Shown: positions 22,562 to 33,700 of the stretch, piece by piece
How positions within the stretch are numbered: position 1 is the stretch's first letter
How the letters are laid out: the number at the start of each line of letters is the position of its first letter
The notes under the pieces: generated by a model
Databases searched by the model: none
The model's input: only the letters and a program-made list of their open reading frames with translations
What the model was told of the DNA's origin: nothing
Made by a program: the position numbers and the translations under genes
Assembly: GCA_937862885.1 (NCBI GenBank)
Contig: CALMEE010000092.1
Location: 1-37,785 of the forward strand
Source: an uncultured Planctomycetaceae bacterium
GTDB taxonomy: Bacteria; Planctomycetota; Planctomycetia; Pirellulales; Pirellulaceae
DNA: 37,785 nt
Direction: 5' to 3'

Positions 22562-23863
22562 TCACTCTTCCCCTTCAAGATTACCAATCTTGCGAAGCTC
22601 TAGACCCTCGATCTCCTGCAGTGTCTTTCCAGCGATGCCTTGGAGATCCCCATACATGCCAGCAGTTGACTCGATCGTAATTCGAAGTTGCTCCTCACGT
22701 TTGGACCATAAACGGGTCATTGTTCTTCGCTCTTTCTCCAAATCTTGCATCATATCAGAGAACTTTTCTACGATTGCCTGAATGCGGTGACGGAAACGCG
22801 GACCAGTTAAATACTGGTAAATCAACTCCATCTTGGTCTGCTGGCCTTCACCGGCTTGTCTTGCCAAAGATAGCTCAATCAACGTATGACGAAGAGCAAT
22901 GGCAACTGGTATAACGTTGCGGGGAGACGTTACCCAAACGCCTTCCACGAAATCGAATGTATCCACATCTTTCGGCAGTGCTTGGGACACAATAACTGCA
23001 AGCTCAGCCTTCGCAGTCCGCTGATCTTCACGAAGCTTGGTCAACCAACCGTCACTCCAATTCTTGGTGCGCTTGGACTCCCACAGAATTGTTCCACAAA
23101 CTTGTTGCAATGGGCCAAGTACACGATGAAGCGCATCCCCTCCGTGTTCGCCCTTGGGAACGGGCTCGATTAGATCTCGCGGGAATTTTGTTCGTAGTGT
23201 CCCTTCCAGTTCGAGTTCTTGGACTTCTCCTTGCAGTTGCTGGGAACCCTGCTCGGCTCTGCGTTTCAACTCTTCAATTTGCTTCTGCATCGAGAAAATG
23301 GTTTGCTCTTTTTCGGCAACTTTAAGCTTCAGCCCCTCTTCAGCTTCGAGCTTCGCTTTGTCTCGAACAGCCACTAGCGATTCCTCCACCCGCTTCTCAA
23401 TCGTAAGATCGATTTCCCGTTTAGCATCGTCCAATTCTCGCTGCTTACGAATCAATTCCGCTTGAGCCTTTTGAGCTTCGGCCAGCTTCTCGTCTCGCTG
23501 TTTCAGGACTTCTTGCAGGTCAGTCAATTCTTTTACCTTGGATTCAATATCATTTGCCAATAGCTGTCTAGCTTTTTTGGCCTCTTCAGCGGCTATCGAA
23601 ACTCGTTCCTGCTTGAGCTTATTGGTTACTTCCTGATCGATTGAATCTCTCGCCTTGGCTAGTTCCGATTGCTGCTCCCTAATAGCAGCTTCCCGCCTTG
23701 CAACTTCGCTTTCCTTTTCAGAAAGCCGACTCTCGTACTGTTGGCGGGTTGCTTCCAGTAACGGCGCGGCCAGTGACTCAGTGAGTTTGATATTGGCGCG
23801 ACAGTGTGGACAAGTAATTGTCGGATCGGTCATGATGTTCATGCGAATATCATTTTCTGTCAT
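22562..23863 (-). CDS. DUF2130 family protein (coiled coil plus restriction-endonuclease-like domain)
   Basis: 433 aa. A short N-terminal zinc-ribbon-like half (CPHC, 18-21), a long charged coiled coil (about 40-215), then the DUF2130 domain with GGDALHRV (D243), [10 protein letters not shown] (E262-x-K264) and [18 protein letters not shown]. The D...E-x-K layout suggests a PD-(D/E)xK-type nuclease fold. ATG 23863 forms an ATGA overlap with the Res stop, so it is co-translated with the type III restriction subunit. The family has no firm function known to me; context suggests an accessory nuclease. Its stop is followed at one base by the SIR2-like start. Confidence 0.83.
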   Translation of the reverse strand: MTENDIRMNIMTDPTITCPHCRANIKLTESLAAPLLEATRQQYESRLSEKESEVARREAAIREQQSELAKARDSIDQEVTNKLKQERVSIAAEEAKKARQLLANDIESKVKELTDLQEVLKQRDEKLAEAQKAQAELIRKQRELDDAKREIDLTIEKRVEESLVAVRDKAKLEAEEGLKLKVAEKEQTIFSMQKQIEELKRRAEQGSQQLQGEVQELELEGTLRTKFPRDLIEPVPKGEHGGDALHRVLGPLQQVCGTILWESKRTKNWSDGWLTKLREDQRTAKAELAVIVSQALPKDVDTFDFVEGVWVTSPRNVIPVAIALRHTLIELSLARQAGEGQQTKMELIYQYLTGPRFRHRIQAIVEKFSDMMQDLEKERRTMTRLWSKREEQLRITIESTAGMYGDLQGIAGKTLQEIEGLELRKIGNLEGEE

Positions 23864-26800
23864 TTCACCAACTCCATCAACTTACCATAGCTATTGACCA
23901 CGTCGTACTTCACTTGATCAGAGGTGATCTTATGGAAAAACTTGCGGGCACAGGCTATCTTGCTGTCTTCAATCAAACGCAAGTCCATGGACGACATTGA
24001 GCCCTTGGTTTCGGCGATGAAATAGACGTGTTTCACTTTACCCTCTTCAAAGGCAATGGCCCAGTCGGGGTTGTAGTTGCCGACAGGGGTCGGAATGTAA
24101 AAGCTCTTGGGTAGCTTGGCGTAAACGACGACTTCGACGCTCGTATCAAGCTCCCGCACAAATCTTCGTTCGGTTTCGGAGTCCGTGAAAACGTATTCAT
24201 AGATGTGACGATTGACAGGCAGAGCCTTTTCGAAATTCTCCTTGGGCTTCTCGCGCGTGAAAATGTCAGCGTCATACTTTTCGTCGATCATGTCATAGGT
24301 CAGATGTTCGACAATCACCGTCGCCTTTTGCTCATTGATTAAGCGACTGGCTTGGGCAAGGAAGTCTTCTGGGTTCACCCGATATTGCTTGAAAGTCGGC
24401 TCGCTGATCCCCTGCAAGATGGCGGCAATGGTTCGGCGGGTCAGTTTTGCGGATTCCGCCAACTTGCCGATCAAATCGTACTGCACCGCTGAATGAACCG
24501 ACTGTTTTTCCGATGCCGTGTCCGTTTCATGTAGGACAAATGTCTGGCCTTTTTTCAATTCATCGAATAGCGCCTCATCCTTTTGGGCACCACGCTGGAT
24601 CGTGTATTGGAGCGGAGCTACTTTCAACTCAACATCAAGCGACCGAATACACTTGCGAACCAATTCGTCCGTGTCAAAGTGAACGGTATAGGCCGCCTTT
24701 TGATTGATTCGATTCCAAAGTTCTTGGAATTCCTTCTTCTCAAAATTCTTGCTGAGCGGATTTAGCTTAGACTTGCGATCATCTTCGATTTCTGGCATCT
24801 GAGCGTCGCTAAATACGCTGTCGATCAGGGTAAAGATTTCCTGAGCGTGCTTTTGCAGTGATTCGGGTAGCGGGGCAAGCTCTTCCCTTTTCTTTGCATC
24901 ATGATACGCCTGGGTGATGTTGTCAGCACTGTCGGTGTAATCGTTTTTCAGCAGATAGCGATAGATCTCTTTGGCCAATTGCGGAGTGATCGCGACATCG
25001 CCCCCTGGTGTCTTCAACACCTTTCCACTGAAGTATTCTTCGTTGGCAATCCGTGGACGTTCAGATAGCGACTCGCTGATATCTTTTTGCAGGGCACTGA
25101 CAAAATCTTTGTAACTTTCACTGGCAACGACGGTTAACACGTTGGTTTTGTGAACTGTTGCCGGATCGTCCATACGTTCACCCCGTTGATTTACCGACAA
25201 TCGCATTCCTCGGCCAACCTCCTGACGACGGGAAATCGTGTTGTCGCTGTGCTTGAGCGTGCAGATAACAAAGACATTTGGATTGTCCCAACCCTCGCGC
25301 AATGCAGAGTGAGAAAAGATAAATCGGACAGGTTCTTCAAACGAAAGCAGTCGCTCCTTGTCTTTGAGAATCAGGTCGTAGGCATCGACATCATCGGTTT
25401 CACCTGCCGTTTCGCCGCGAGTCTTGAAGCTGGGATCGATCAACCGACTAGTTTTCTTATCAATCGAAAAATATCCATTGTGAGTTTTAGTAACCGGAAT
25501 CCCCTTCAGATACTGGTCATACGCATCACCGAATATTGAAATCATCTCCTCCATTTGAATCTGGTATTCTTCTTCAAATATCTGGGCATACTCGCCAGCA
25601 ACCTCCCCACTGTCGTCATACTGCCGATACTTGGCTACCTCGTCAATGAAAAAGAGTGTTAGCACCTTTATCCCCTGATGAAACAGCACCGACTCCTTTT
25701 CAAAATGGGCGCGGATCGCTTCCCGAATTTGAATTCGCCTGAGCGAAAGCTCGTTGACATCGCCTGTCGCTTCTCCGGCTTGTAATTGAACTCCGTTTGA
25801 AAAGCTGACTGTGTTGCTCACTGCATCAATGTCGGAGATCACAAACCCCTTGTACTGATCAAGGCCACCAGACAACTCGTACAAATTATCGTTTCGACCC
25901 AGATTGCGGTGAATTCGTTTGATTCCGGTCTTTTGCTTGATTTCTAGTTCCACCTTGGCAGTCGGAGGCTTGCTGGTGGAAATTTGAATGCCCCCGACAT
26001 AGAGATAGGCATTCGTTCCGTTCAATCCTTTCACCGAAATTCCGCGAACGGCAATTTTTTTGACAAGCTTCTGATTGTAGGCATCAAGTGCATCCAAGCG
26101 GTGGATTTTATTGTGTTGGGTTTTGTGGGTCGCCGAGTACCGTAGAATCATCAGCGGATTGAACTTGGCCAACGACTCAACCGTCTTTTTCCCTTCCATC
26201 TTCTGAGGTTCATCCAGAATCAGAATCGGGCGATTGGCCTGAATCACATCGATTGGTTTTCGAGATTGAAAATCGTCCAGTTCTTCATAAATCCGGCGGG
26301 CGTCCTTTCCGGTGGCATTAAACGCCTGAACGTTGATGATCATCACGTTGATACCGGCATCGGATGAGAAACTCTCAATTTCGTGCAGACTTTTAGAATT
26401 GTAAATGAAGACTCGGGCACGTTTGCCGTAGTCTTCCAAAAAGTGTTCGGCGGTTATCTCAAACGACTTTTTTACCCCTTCTCGAATGGCGATGCTGGGA
26501 ACCACGACAATGAACTTGCTCCAGCCATACTGTTGGTGCAATTCGAACATCGTCTTGATGTAGCAATAGGTTTTCCCCGTGCCGGTCTCCATCTCGATAT
26601 CGAGATTGATTTTCGAGACTTTGGTACTGACCAATGCAGAAGAAAGGGGCAGATTCTGGCGACGCTGTACGGCTTGGATGTTTTCTAAGACTTGTTGCAG
26701 GGGAATAGCCAAGTCGGCATTCTTGAAACCGGAAAGCTCATCGAGCGATTGCATCCGCATTTGACGCGAGTCCTGTTCGCGACCCGGATCGATACGGTAC

Positions 26801-26895
26801 TCAATCCCGGTGGACTTAGGTTGACCGGCAAAGCAATCGGCCACCGCTTCCACGGCATCGGTTTGGTAGTTCTGTTTTTTGAATTGAATTTTCAC
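23860..26895 (-). CDS. res: Type III restriction-modification system, Res (helicase-nuclease) subunit
   Basis: 1011 aa, GTG start at 26895 overlapping the RhuM stop in GTGA. Superfamily 2 helicase motifs: METGTGKT (102-109), DEPQ (228-231), SATH (254-257), and [20 protein letters not shown] followed by [12 protein letters not shown], the Res-type motifs V and VI. The C-terminal nuclease has D944 in YNPDWAIAF and E962-x-K964 in AETKGS, a PD-(D/E)xK site. Res translocates along DNA with Mod and cleaves where two unmodified sites meet. The gene is complete and all key residues are present, so it is likely functional. Between mod and res lie a 61-aa ORF and rhuM, which is more than the usual adjacent mod-res pair. 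Confidence 0.93.
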   Translation of the reverse strand: MKIQFKKQNYQTDAVEAVADCFAGQPKSTGIEYRIDPGREQDSRQMRMQSLDELSGFKNADLAIPLQQVLENIQAVQRRQNLPLSSALVSTKVSKINLDIEMETGTGKTYCYIKTMFELHQQYGWSKFIVVVPSIAIREGVKKSFEITAEHFLEDYGKRARVFIYNSKSLHEIESFSSDAGINVMIINVQAFNATGKDARRIYEELDDFQSRKPIDVIQANRPILILDEPQKMEGKKTVESLAKFNPLMILRYSATHKTQHNKIHRLDALDAYNQKLVKKIAVRGISVKGLNGTNAYLYVGGIQISTSKPPTAKVELEIKQKTGIKRIHRNLGRNDNLYELSGGLDQYKGFVISDIDAVSNTVSFSNGVQLQAGEATGDVNELSLRRIQIREAIRAHFEKESVLFHQGIKVLTLFFIDEVAKYRQYDDSGEVAGEYAQIFEEEYQIQMEEMISIFGDAYDQYLKGIPVTKTHNGYFSIDKKTSRLIDPSFKTRGETAGETDDVDAYDLILKDKERLLSFEEPVRFIFSHSALREGWDNPNVFVICTLKHSDNTISRRQEVGRGMRLSVNQRGERMDDPATVHKTNVLTVVASESYKDFVSALQKDISESLSERPRIANEEYFSGKVLKTPGGDVAITPQLAKEIYRYLLKNDYTDSADNITQAYHDAKKREELAPLPESLQKHAQEIFTLIDSVFSDAQMPEIEDDRKSKLNPLSKNFEKKEFQELWNRINQKAAYTVHFDTDELVRKCIRSLDVELKVAPLQYTIQRGAQKDEALFDELKKGQTFVLHETDTASEKQSVHSAVQYDLIGKLAESAKLTRRTIAAILQGISEPTFKQYRVNPEDFLAQASRLINEQKATVIVEHLTYDMIDEKYDADIFTREKPKENFEKALPVNRHIYEYVFTDSETERRFVRELDTSVEVVVYAKLPKSFYIPTPVGNYNPDWAIAFEEGKVKHVYFIAETKGSMSSMDLRLIEDSKIACARKFFHKITSDQVKYDVVNSYGKLMELVK

Positions 26896-27941
26896 GATTC
26901 GTCGTCTCCCAGATCTTTCCGTTTTTTCTTTTCAATTCGCTTGACCTCTTTTTCGAAGTCACTCTCAAAATGACGGTCTTGATTTACTCGAAAGACTTCG
27001 TACTTTTCCTCCGCCAGTCGTTTGGCCACTTCCGCAGAAACAGTGCCAGCATTTGAAAGAACTTGGTACTCATTGAATTGGAGAAATGCGTCAAGCTTGG
27101 CAATCCAGTCGATCATTTTCATAGGTATTTGCCGAGCGGCTTGATTCTCCGCGTAGTCCAAGTACATCGAGACAATCCGTTCGAGTTCCTTGATCTCATC
27201 CTCGATCAAGTAATTCTTGGCGATGGACACATCTGACTTGAGAATCTTGCCGGTGGGGGCATTCTTCCATGTTGTCAGACCCATCGAAGGCTTGGAATCA
27301 TCGGCACGCGAGGCAATAATTTCAGCAGCGGTTTTTCCCGTAACCGCCCAATGAAGTTTGTTTTGGACAGTCTTAAAGAACGTCTGAGTGATTTCGGCCG
27401 TTTTGTCATAGTCGATGCTGCATTGTTCGTAGATGTCGGTGATCTTGAGATAGAACCTGCGTTCACTGGCTCGAATCTCCCGAATTCGCTCCAGCAACTC
27501 ATCGAAGTAATCTTTACCGAATCGCTTGTTAAGCTTGAGGCGCTCATCATCGAGTACAAATCCCTTGATGATAAACTCACGCAGCGTTTGGGTCGCCCAA
27601 ATACGAAACTGAGTGGCCTGAGTGCTGTTAACTCGGTAGCCAACCGAAATGATGGCATCGAGGTTGTAGAACTCGATTTCCCGGCTAACTTGCCGATTTC
27701 CTTCAGTTTGAACTCTTCGAATTTTTCGAAGAGTTGCCTCCGGGGTCAGCTCGCCGGACGCGTAAATCTCTTTCAGGTGGTAACTTACGGTGTGGATCTC
27801 GACCCCGAAAAGCTCAGCGATCCGCTTCTGGTTCATCCAGAAAGTTTCCTGTTCGTAGAGCACTTCGACCTTTACCGCGCCGTCGGACGTTTGGTAGAAG
27901 ATCAGTTCTCCTTGGAAGGAATCATCAGGCAAGTTGCTCAT
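26892..27941 (-). CDS. rhuM: RhuM family protein
   Basis: 349 aa. The N-terminal part [20 protein letters not shown], then [20 protein letters not shown] with a following [20 protein letters not shown], is the RhuM/KilA-N-like signature. The C-terminal half is helical and may resemble the Fic/DOC-associated region seen in that family. ATG 27941 has GGAGGTC upstream. It sits between mod and res, in the same direction, with overlaps on both sides. RhuM proteins often occur inside type I and III restriction loci, apparently as accessory factors, but the mechanism is not established. A perfect 11-bp palindrome lies inside the gene at 27711-27735. Confidence 0.85.
   Translation of the reverse strand: MSNLPDDSFQGELIFYQTSDGAVKVEVLYEQETFWMNQKRIAELFGVEIHTVSYHLKEIYASGELTPEATLRKIRRVQTEGNRQVSREIEFYNLDAIISVGYRVNSTQATQFRIWATQTLREFIIKGFVLDDERLKLNKRFGKDYFDELLERIREIRASERRFYLKITDIYEQCSIDYDKTAEITQTFFKTVQNKLHWAVTGKTAAEIIASRADDSKPSMGLTTWKNAPTGKILKSDVSIAKNYLIEDEIKELERIVSMYLDYAENQAARQIPMKMIDWIAKLDAFLQFNEYQVLSNAGTVSAEVAKRLAEEKYEVFRVNQDRHFESDFEKEVKRIEKKKRKDLGDDES
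27711..27735. repeat. Perfect 11-bp inverted repeat inside rhuM
   Basis: AACTCTTCGAA (27711-27721) and TTCGAAGAGTT (27725-27735) are perfect complements around TTT. A close relative occurs at 35009-35035 and a degenerate one at about 34113-34135, upstream of the operon. It may be a binding site, or an RNA hairpin in the operon transcript. Confidence 0.6.
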
Positions 27942-28110
27942 TCGACCTCCAACATTGACAGATATTTGCTAGCTGTTTCAATTCTCCACCCGCCGGGTAG
28001 AGAATCGCCTCAGCCAACAACTCGCTACCTTCTAAATAGCGAATATCTGAGTAAACGTACCCAAACGCCCTATCATCCTTTATCCTTCCGCCTTCATCCT
28101 TTTTCGTCAT
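27925..28110 (-). CDS. Small 61-aa ORF between mod and rhuM
   Basis: ATG 28110 makes an ATGA overlap with the mod stop, and its stop overlaps the rhuM start by 17 nt. The frame is open further upstream, but only inside mod. The product starts MTKKDEGGRIKDDRAFGYVY; further on it has ELLAEAILYPAGGELKQLAN, a helical-looking tail. No family recognised. The overlaps suggest a real small protein or at least a translational bridge from mod to rhuM. It may also be an inserted remnant. Confidence 0.45.
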   Translation of the reverse strand: MTKKDEGGRIKDDRAFGYVYSDIRYLEGSELLAEAILYPAGGELKQLANICQCWRSNEQLA

Positions 28111-30077
28111 ATCACCTTGACCTCCGTTCCGGGTGACATCAACTTGAAAATTTGTTCGACGTTGATTTTGACGGCATCGCTGGCGAAACCAGCATCGCGA
28201 AAGACGACTCGTAGGGGTTTGTGGGCCGCCAGTTTCTTCACCAGCTCTTCCGTGATCCCGGTGTCGAAACAAGCGACTAGTGCATTGCTGTCAACAAAGA
28301 AAACTTTCTTGCCGTCCATCTCTTTTTGTTCGATGGGAAGACTGAGATCAACGCCCCAATCCAGCAGCACCTGAAACAACAAATCTTCCGGCATTCGGTC
28401 TTCCTTGATGTTTTCGACATGATCGAACAGTTCATCTCTTTTGATTGCATCGGGCTTGTAGTAAACGTCTTTCATGTTGGAGGTGTCCACCTTGAGGACG
28501 CGGAAGCCGATGTCGAGGTCTTGGCCGTGAAGACCAGTTTCTTCTTTGATTTTTTTGCCAGCACGGCGAATGCGCTCCCGACTCATCTGCGCAATCGTGG
28601 CGTATCCCGCTTCACGGGCGGCCGAGCCTCCGGCTGTTGCCTCGCCAAGTTGAACCATAACGTACGTTCGCTTCCCACCGTCTCTCGCGTTTTGCGCCAT
28701 GACAGAGTGAGCAGTCGTGGACGATCCTGAAAACAGATCAACAACGATGTCGTTGTCCCCAGTCATCATCTCAACAATTTCTTGAAGGACGATCTCGTCC
28801 TTCGGAAACTCGAATAAGTCGCCATCCATCAACGCCCGGAGTCTCTTGGAAGCGGCACGTCCATCTTGGTAAAAAACGCTGTACGGAGTTTGCAATTCCT
28901 TATCATTCAAATGCGACTTTATACAAGGCACTGCATTCTCGTCTTCGCCAAAATGCACTCTGTCATCCTTAATCCATTGCTTCATTTTCTCAGGGTCACT
29001 GGTCATCCAGCCACGGGATGGAATCTTTACAGGTCGCTTTGTAACCGGATGAAGCACTTCATACTTTGGGCCACCCCCGCCTGGCCACGAAATGTTGTCT
29101 GGAAAATAGACACCGCGCGAATCAACATGGCAGTAATGCTTGTGGGCCTTTGCCGGATGGGAATCGGGAAGGCTGCGAAACCAGTCTTTCAGTCCTTCGG
29201 TCATCGCCCTGAAGTCGCTCTTGTGTAACCGCTTTAGCCTGGCATACTCGGAATAAATGTCTTCCAGACCCTTCTTGCGCTGCCGCCAAACAACGCCCTT
29301 ATCCCTCAGGTATTCAACATCGCGTGCATAACAGACGATGTATTCATGCGACACCGAAATAAGGCGAGAATCATTCTTCCGCCCCGCTGCCCACACCATG
29401 TCAGCGACAAAGTTGGTCTGGCCAAATACTTCATCCATCATCAGTCGCAGTCGCGGCTGTTCACCCTCATCGCACGAAACAAAGACTGCACCGTCTTGAG
29501 AAAGCAAATTCTTGGTCAGCCGCAAACGTGGCATCATCATCGTGAGCCAGTTCGAGTGAAAACGTCCATTCCCATCGGGGTTGGCCACAAGCCGTTCGTC
29601 ATCTTCTGTTCGTTCTCCAGCAGAAATTTCCTGGTCGTGTTGCGAGATCGAGTAATTATCACGATAGATAAAGTCTTTCCCCGTGTTGTAGGGAGGATCC
29701 ATATAAACCATCTTAACCCGGTTCAAGTAGGTTTCCTGCAACAACTTCAACGCATCGAGATTATCCCCTTCGATGAAAAGGTTTTTCGTCGTGTCAAAAT
29801 CAACACTTTCTTCTCGACACGGCCGCAGCGTCTTAGCAATTGGCGCATTGGCGGCCAGCAAGGCTTCTCGTTTGCCCGGCCAATTCAAGTGATACCGCTC
29901 GCGTGGCCCATCAACGACGTGATCGGACAATTCTTGTCTTAACTGATCAAAGTCGATTGTTTTTTTCAGATTCCCTTGCTCATCTTGAGCTTCCGTCACA
30001 CAATTCGGAAACAACTCGGCCAGCTTGGCGATGTTCTCTTGCGTTAAATCCGGGCTGTGCATCTTGAGTTTTTCCAT
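28107..30077 (-). CDS. mod: Type III restriction-modification system, Mod (N6-adenine methyltransferase) subunit
   Basis: 656 aa from ATG 30077, preceded by GGAAAGGGAAA; an in-frame extension to 30134 overlaps the DUF4391 gene and is less likely. Motif IV DPPYNTG (127-133) with FIEGDNLDALKLL (101-113) comes before the SAM-binding motif I DLFSGSSTTAHSVM (about 470), the order typical of beta-class N6-adenine enzymes such as type III Mod. The middle region (about 200-420) would be the target-recognition domain. Mod both methylates its asymmetric site and gives Res its specificity. It ends in an ATGA overlap with the 61-aa ORF. Confidence 0.93.
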   Translation of the reverse strand: MEKLKMHSPDLTQENIAKLAELFPNCVTEAQDEQGNLKKTIDFDQLRQELSDHVVDGPRERYHLNWPGKREALLAANAPIAKTLRPCREESVDFDTTKNLFIEGDNLDALKLLQETYLNRVKMVYMDPPYNTGKDFIYRDNYSISQHDQEISAGERTEDDERLVANPDGNGRFHSNWLTMMMPRLRLTKNLLSQDGAVFVSCDEGEQPRLRLMMDEVFGQTNFVADMVWAAGRKNDSRLISVSHEYIVCYARDVEYLRDKGVVWRQRKKGLEDIYSEYARLKRLHKSDFRAMTEGLKDWFRSLPDSHPAKAHKHYCHVDSRGVYFPDNISWPGGGGPKYEVLHPVTKRPVKIPSRGWMTSDPEKMKQWIKDDRVHFGEDENAVPCIKSHLNDKELQTPYSVFYQDGRAASKRLRALMDGDLFEFPKDEIVLQEIVEMMTGDNDIVVDLFSGSSTTAHSVMAQNARDGGKRTYVMVQLGEATAGGSAAREAGYATIAQMSRERIRRAGKKIKEETGLHGQDLDIGFRVLKVDTSNMKDVYYKPDAIKRDELFDHVENIKEDRMPEDLLFQVLLDWGVDLSLPIEQKEMDGKKVFFVDSNALVACFDTGITEELVKKLAAHKPLRVVFRDAGFASDAVKINVEQIFKLMSPGTEVKVI

Positions 30078-30094
30078 GTTGTTTCCCTTTCCTA

Positions 30095-30766
30095 TTACTG
30101 AATTCCCATCAGACGGTCTATTTCTTGTTGGCACATGCGAAGCTCTCGATTAAGCTCCACTTTGCGATTGAATTGTTTTTCACGACTTAGCTGCTGCTCT
30201 ACTTTTCGAAACTCAGACTGCTTGCTGCGGAGTTGGTTGTTGCGTTCAACCAGAGCTTTAAGACTTTCATCCGCTCTTGCGGGTAAAGTGATAAGCTGTC
30301 TGAGCATCTGTTCGTAAAGTGAACCGAGGTTTAGGGCGACCGGCAAAGGCTGGCGTGCCGTTGTCTCAGGTTGCCATTCCGATTCAAAATACGAATCAAC
30401 CACCCAACTTGACGAGTCCGTTTCGCTTGGGCGCTTGTAAGCGGCGGAGATTTTACACTTTCCCTGATGATTTAGCTCATAAAAAATCGGAAATGAAATC
30501 GCCTTGTCGATGGTACGCAGGACTGATTCACTCAGGTCATCGGTTCGTAGAGTGATTCCAAAAATCTGTATCTCAGGAGCAGTTTTTGTGGATGGCAGAT
30601 TCAGCGTTTCGGGGGATAGCTTGTGCTTCCATACTATCTGGTCAACTTCGTTTACGAATCGCTCACGGACGCTACGGCTAGGCTTTGCGTAATTGTAAAT
30701 CTTGCTCTTGGGCAGAACTCGATTGAAGCTGGTTTGTCGAGGGTAAGCAAACAGTGGGTTGTTCAT
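30095..30766 (-). CDS. DUF4391 family protein
   Basis: 223 aa. Conserved DUF4391 features include a conserved N-terminal YAKPSRSVRERFVNEVDQIV, the central IVWKHKLSPETLNLPST and ISFPIFYEL, and a C-terminal coiled coil with KQSEFRKVEQQLSREKQ and LRMCQQEIDRL. ATG 30766 has GGAGGAAAA upstream and an ATGA overlap with the helicase stop. The family usually sits between a large helicase and a type III Mod gene, as here. Its function is unknown; the coiled coil suggests a bridging role in a helicase-Mod complex. It ends 17 nt before mod. Confidence 0.85.
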   Translation of the reverse strand: MNNPLFAYPRQTSFNRVLPKSKIYNYAKPSRSVRERFVNEVDQIVWKHKLSPETLNLPSTKTAPEIQIFGITLRTDDLSESVLRTIDKAISFPIFYELNHQGKCKISAAYKRPSETDSSSWVVDSYFESEWQPETTARQPLPVALNLGSLYEQMLRQLITLPARADESLKALVERNNQLRSKQSEFRKVEQQLSREKQFNRKVELNRELRMCQQEIDRLMGIQ

Positions 30767-33700
30767 TTTTCCTCCTGGATGACGAGGAAAGAAATGAGTT
30801 CAAAATCTTCAAGGCCGTTAATCTTATCCACCAGAGCCGTCGTTCGTTCCGACACAAACAGGCTGTCCAGATCGCGTTCCTCCTTTAGCTCAATCATGGA
30901 AAAGATCGACTTGTCCAGTAGGTCAGAGAAAAACTGCATCTCTCGACCATCACTGGTCGCTTGATTGAAAGCGCGACAAGCAACCTGAATTGGCTCATCG
31001 CGTCCCTTGCAGGCAAGGCGAGCCAGATCGAGCAGCTTTTTCACCTCCGTATGTCGAGTAATGATTTGGCCGTTATTTCCAATGTAAATCAAGTAAAACG
31101 GGTGCAGTCGGTTTTGCTGGTTGATGTTGACACTATGATTCAGATTTCGGAGCGTAAAGATGACTCCCGGTAACAAGCCGCGCTGTGGGTCTGCTGGTAC
31201 TACGGCGTGCATTCCATTGGGGACGCTGGCAAGGTCACCATTGGCCTTTACGTAATTCAGAAGATCCATGCGAAAATCGTTGAGACCAAGATCTGTAATG
31301 GAGACGCCTGTTTTTACGTCTTCCATTTCGATTACCTCTTCTTGAAGTCTTCGTAGTTGCTCTTTCCGATAAGCAATCTCGTTCGATTCTTGATTTAACG
31401 GGTTGTCGTCACCGGTTGCGGTCACATCGGCGATGATCATTCGATTTTCAACCCGTTCTTTCAGGTTGATGTATTCATCGAGGGTGATATCCGGCCAATA
31501 GTTGATCAGTTGAATACTCTTGTTTGGTGAGCCAATTCGGTCGATTCGGCCAAATCGCTGGATGATGCGGACGGGATTCCAGTGAATGTCATAGTTCATG
31601 ACTGTATCGCAGTCCTGTAAGTTCTGACCTTCAGAGATGCAGTCGGTTCCAATCAGTACGTCAATTTCACCTGGTTCATTGGGAAGGATGGCCGCTTTCT
31701 CTTTTGAACGTGGCGAAAACAGAGTTAAGAGCGATTGAAAGTCATAGTGCTTTTTTAGTGTCGATTTTGGTGAGTCCGAGCCGCTGACCCTTGCTGTATG
31801 GACTCGATCCGATTGGAGCAAGCTGGCCGAAAGATTTTCGAACAAGTAGTTGGCTGTATCAGCAAAGGCCGTGAAGATCAGGACTTTTTTGTTCCCCGGA
31901 TTAAAGGGGCTGGCAATCTTGGAGTGAACTTGAGCTTTGAGATGCTGTAATTTGGCGTCATCGGCTGGAGTGATTTTCTTCATCTCCACGAGCAGCATAT
32001 TGATTACTGCCGCATCGGCTTTTAGATCATGCTCCCAGGAAGGCAAGTCCATATCGGCAAGGTCGATTTGCACCTTACCCCCAATACTGGCACTTTCGGG
32101 ATCAGGATAATCATCATCGTCATCGGGCTCGGTGTTTTCAAAGGCCCCGGTAATATCGACTACGCGAGAACTCGCGCCAGTCCGTTTGAAGGCTTCGATT
32201 TTTTCAAGAGTGCTTTCGCAGAAATGCCCGAGTTTGCCGAGTGTTATTCGGAATGCTTCAACAGAGCTTTCGAGACGCTTTAGCAGATTGACGGTCATCA
32301 GGGCTTGTAAGCTGCGTTCGCGATCCGCTTGACGGAGTTTTCCTGCTCCTTCTCTGACCTCCGTGTCGTAGAGTTCTTCGTATTTTCGCATCCGACTGGG
32401 CAGGATGTAGCTGAGCGGTGCGTAAACGGCAAGCTTCATCAGGGTGAGCTGGCTGTAAATCTCGTTGAAGCCAATAACATCCGTGCGGTCGGTTAATGGA
32501 CAGTGAAATGAAAGTGGCTTTCGACGTTCGGGAAACGTGCCAATGTCAGTGGTGTCGTAAAAGGTCTGAATATGTTTTCGCGACCGGGCAATGGTGACAC
32601 TGTCCAGCAGTTCAAAAAAGTCGAAGTCAAGGGCGCTTAGGATTGCCGAAGCCGTGCGTTGCTCTGGTGGTAATTGAGACCAAGTGTTGAATGCGGCCTG
32701 GGCACGTCGGAAGATGATGTCAATGTCTTTGCCGCTTCGCAGTTTACCGCTTAGATTTTCCGGCTCTCCTTCGTAAGCCAACGCCAGTTGGTTGCGAAGA
32801 TCGTTGAACCGATTATTGACGGGAGTTGCCGATAACATCAGGACTCGCGTCTTTACCCCCGAGCGGACTACTTTGTTCAGTAGTTTTTGGTAGCGGGTTT
32901 CTCGATCTTTGAAGGCATCGTTGTTGCGGAAATTATGTGACTCGTCGATTACCAACAGGTCGTAGTTCCCCCAATTGATTCGGTTAAGGGGGGTACCGAA
33001 GGACTCACCGCTTGTCCGTTGCAGATCGGTGTGGCAAAGAACATCGTAGTTGAATCGATCTTTCGCAAAGATGTTCGTTGTCAGGTTCCGATTGTAGGTC
33101 AGCCAGTTATCGGCCAGTTTCTTTGGGCAAAGTACCAAAACAGATCGATTTCTAAGTTCGTAATATTTGATGACTGCCAGAGCCGTAAATGTTTTACCCA
33201 GACCAACACTATCGGCCAGAATGCACCCGTTGTAGGTTTCCAGTTTGTTGATAATGCCAGTCGCGGCATCTCTTTGGAAGTTGAAAAGCTTTTTCCAAAC
33301 AAGACTCTCTTGATAACCGGTCAAGTCGTTAGGTAGCACATCTTCGTTGAGGTCTTCCAGGAACTCATTAAAGATGTTGTAGAGCATCAGGAAGTAGATT
33401 CTCTCGGGAGAATTTTCTTGGTAAACCGAGGCAATGTGCTCACAGAGACGTTCGGTAACATCTTCCAGCTTTTCGGGATCACGCCAAATTTGATCAAATA
33501 GGTTGAGATAAATGTTCGTTGTGGCTGCATCATCGAGTTTGTTGACGAAGTTAGACACCGCATTGCCCCGCTGGTAGCCTAAATCTACAGCCGTAAATCC
33601 GTGCAAGGGCAGGTAAACGGAAGAGGCGTCCTGGTCTTTGACGCATACGAATTGCTGCATCGGGGCTTTGCTGCGGTTGGAGCGAAAGATGGCTTTTCGT

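Noticed and set aside
27351..28136. 261-aa plus-strand ORF opposite rhuM
   Set aside because: Antisense shadow of the rhuM and 61-aa ORF region. Its sequence shows no domain, while the minus strand encodes a recognisable family.
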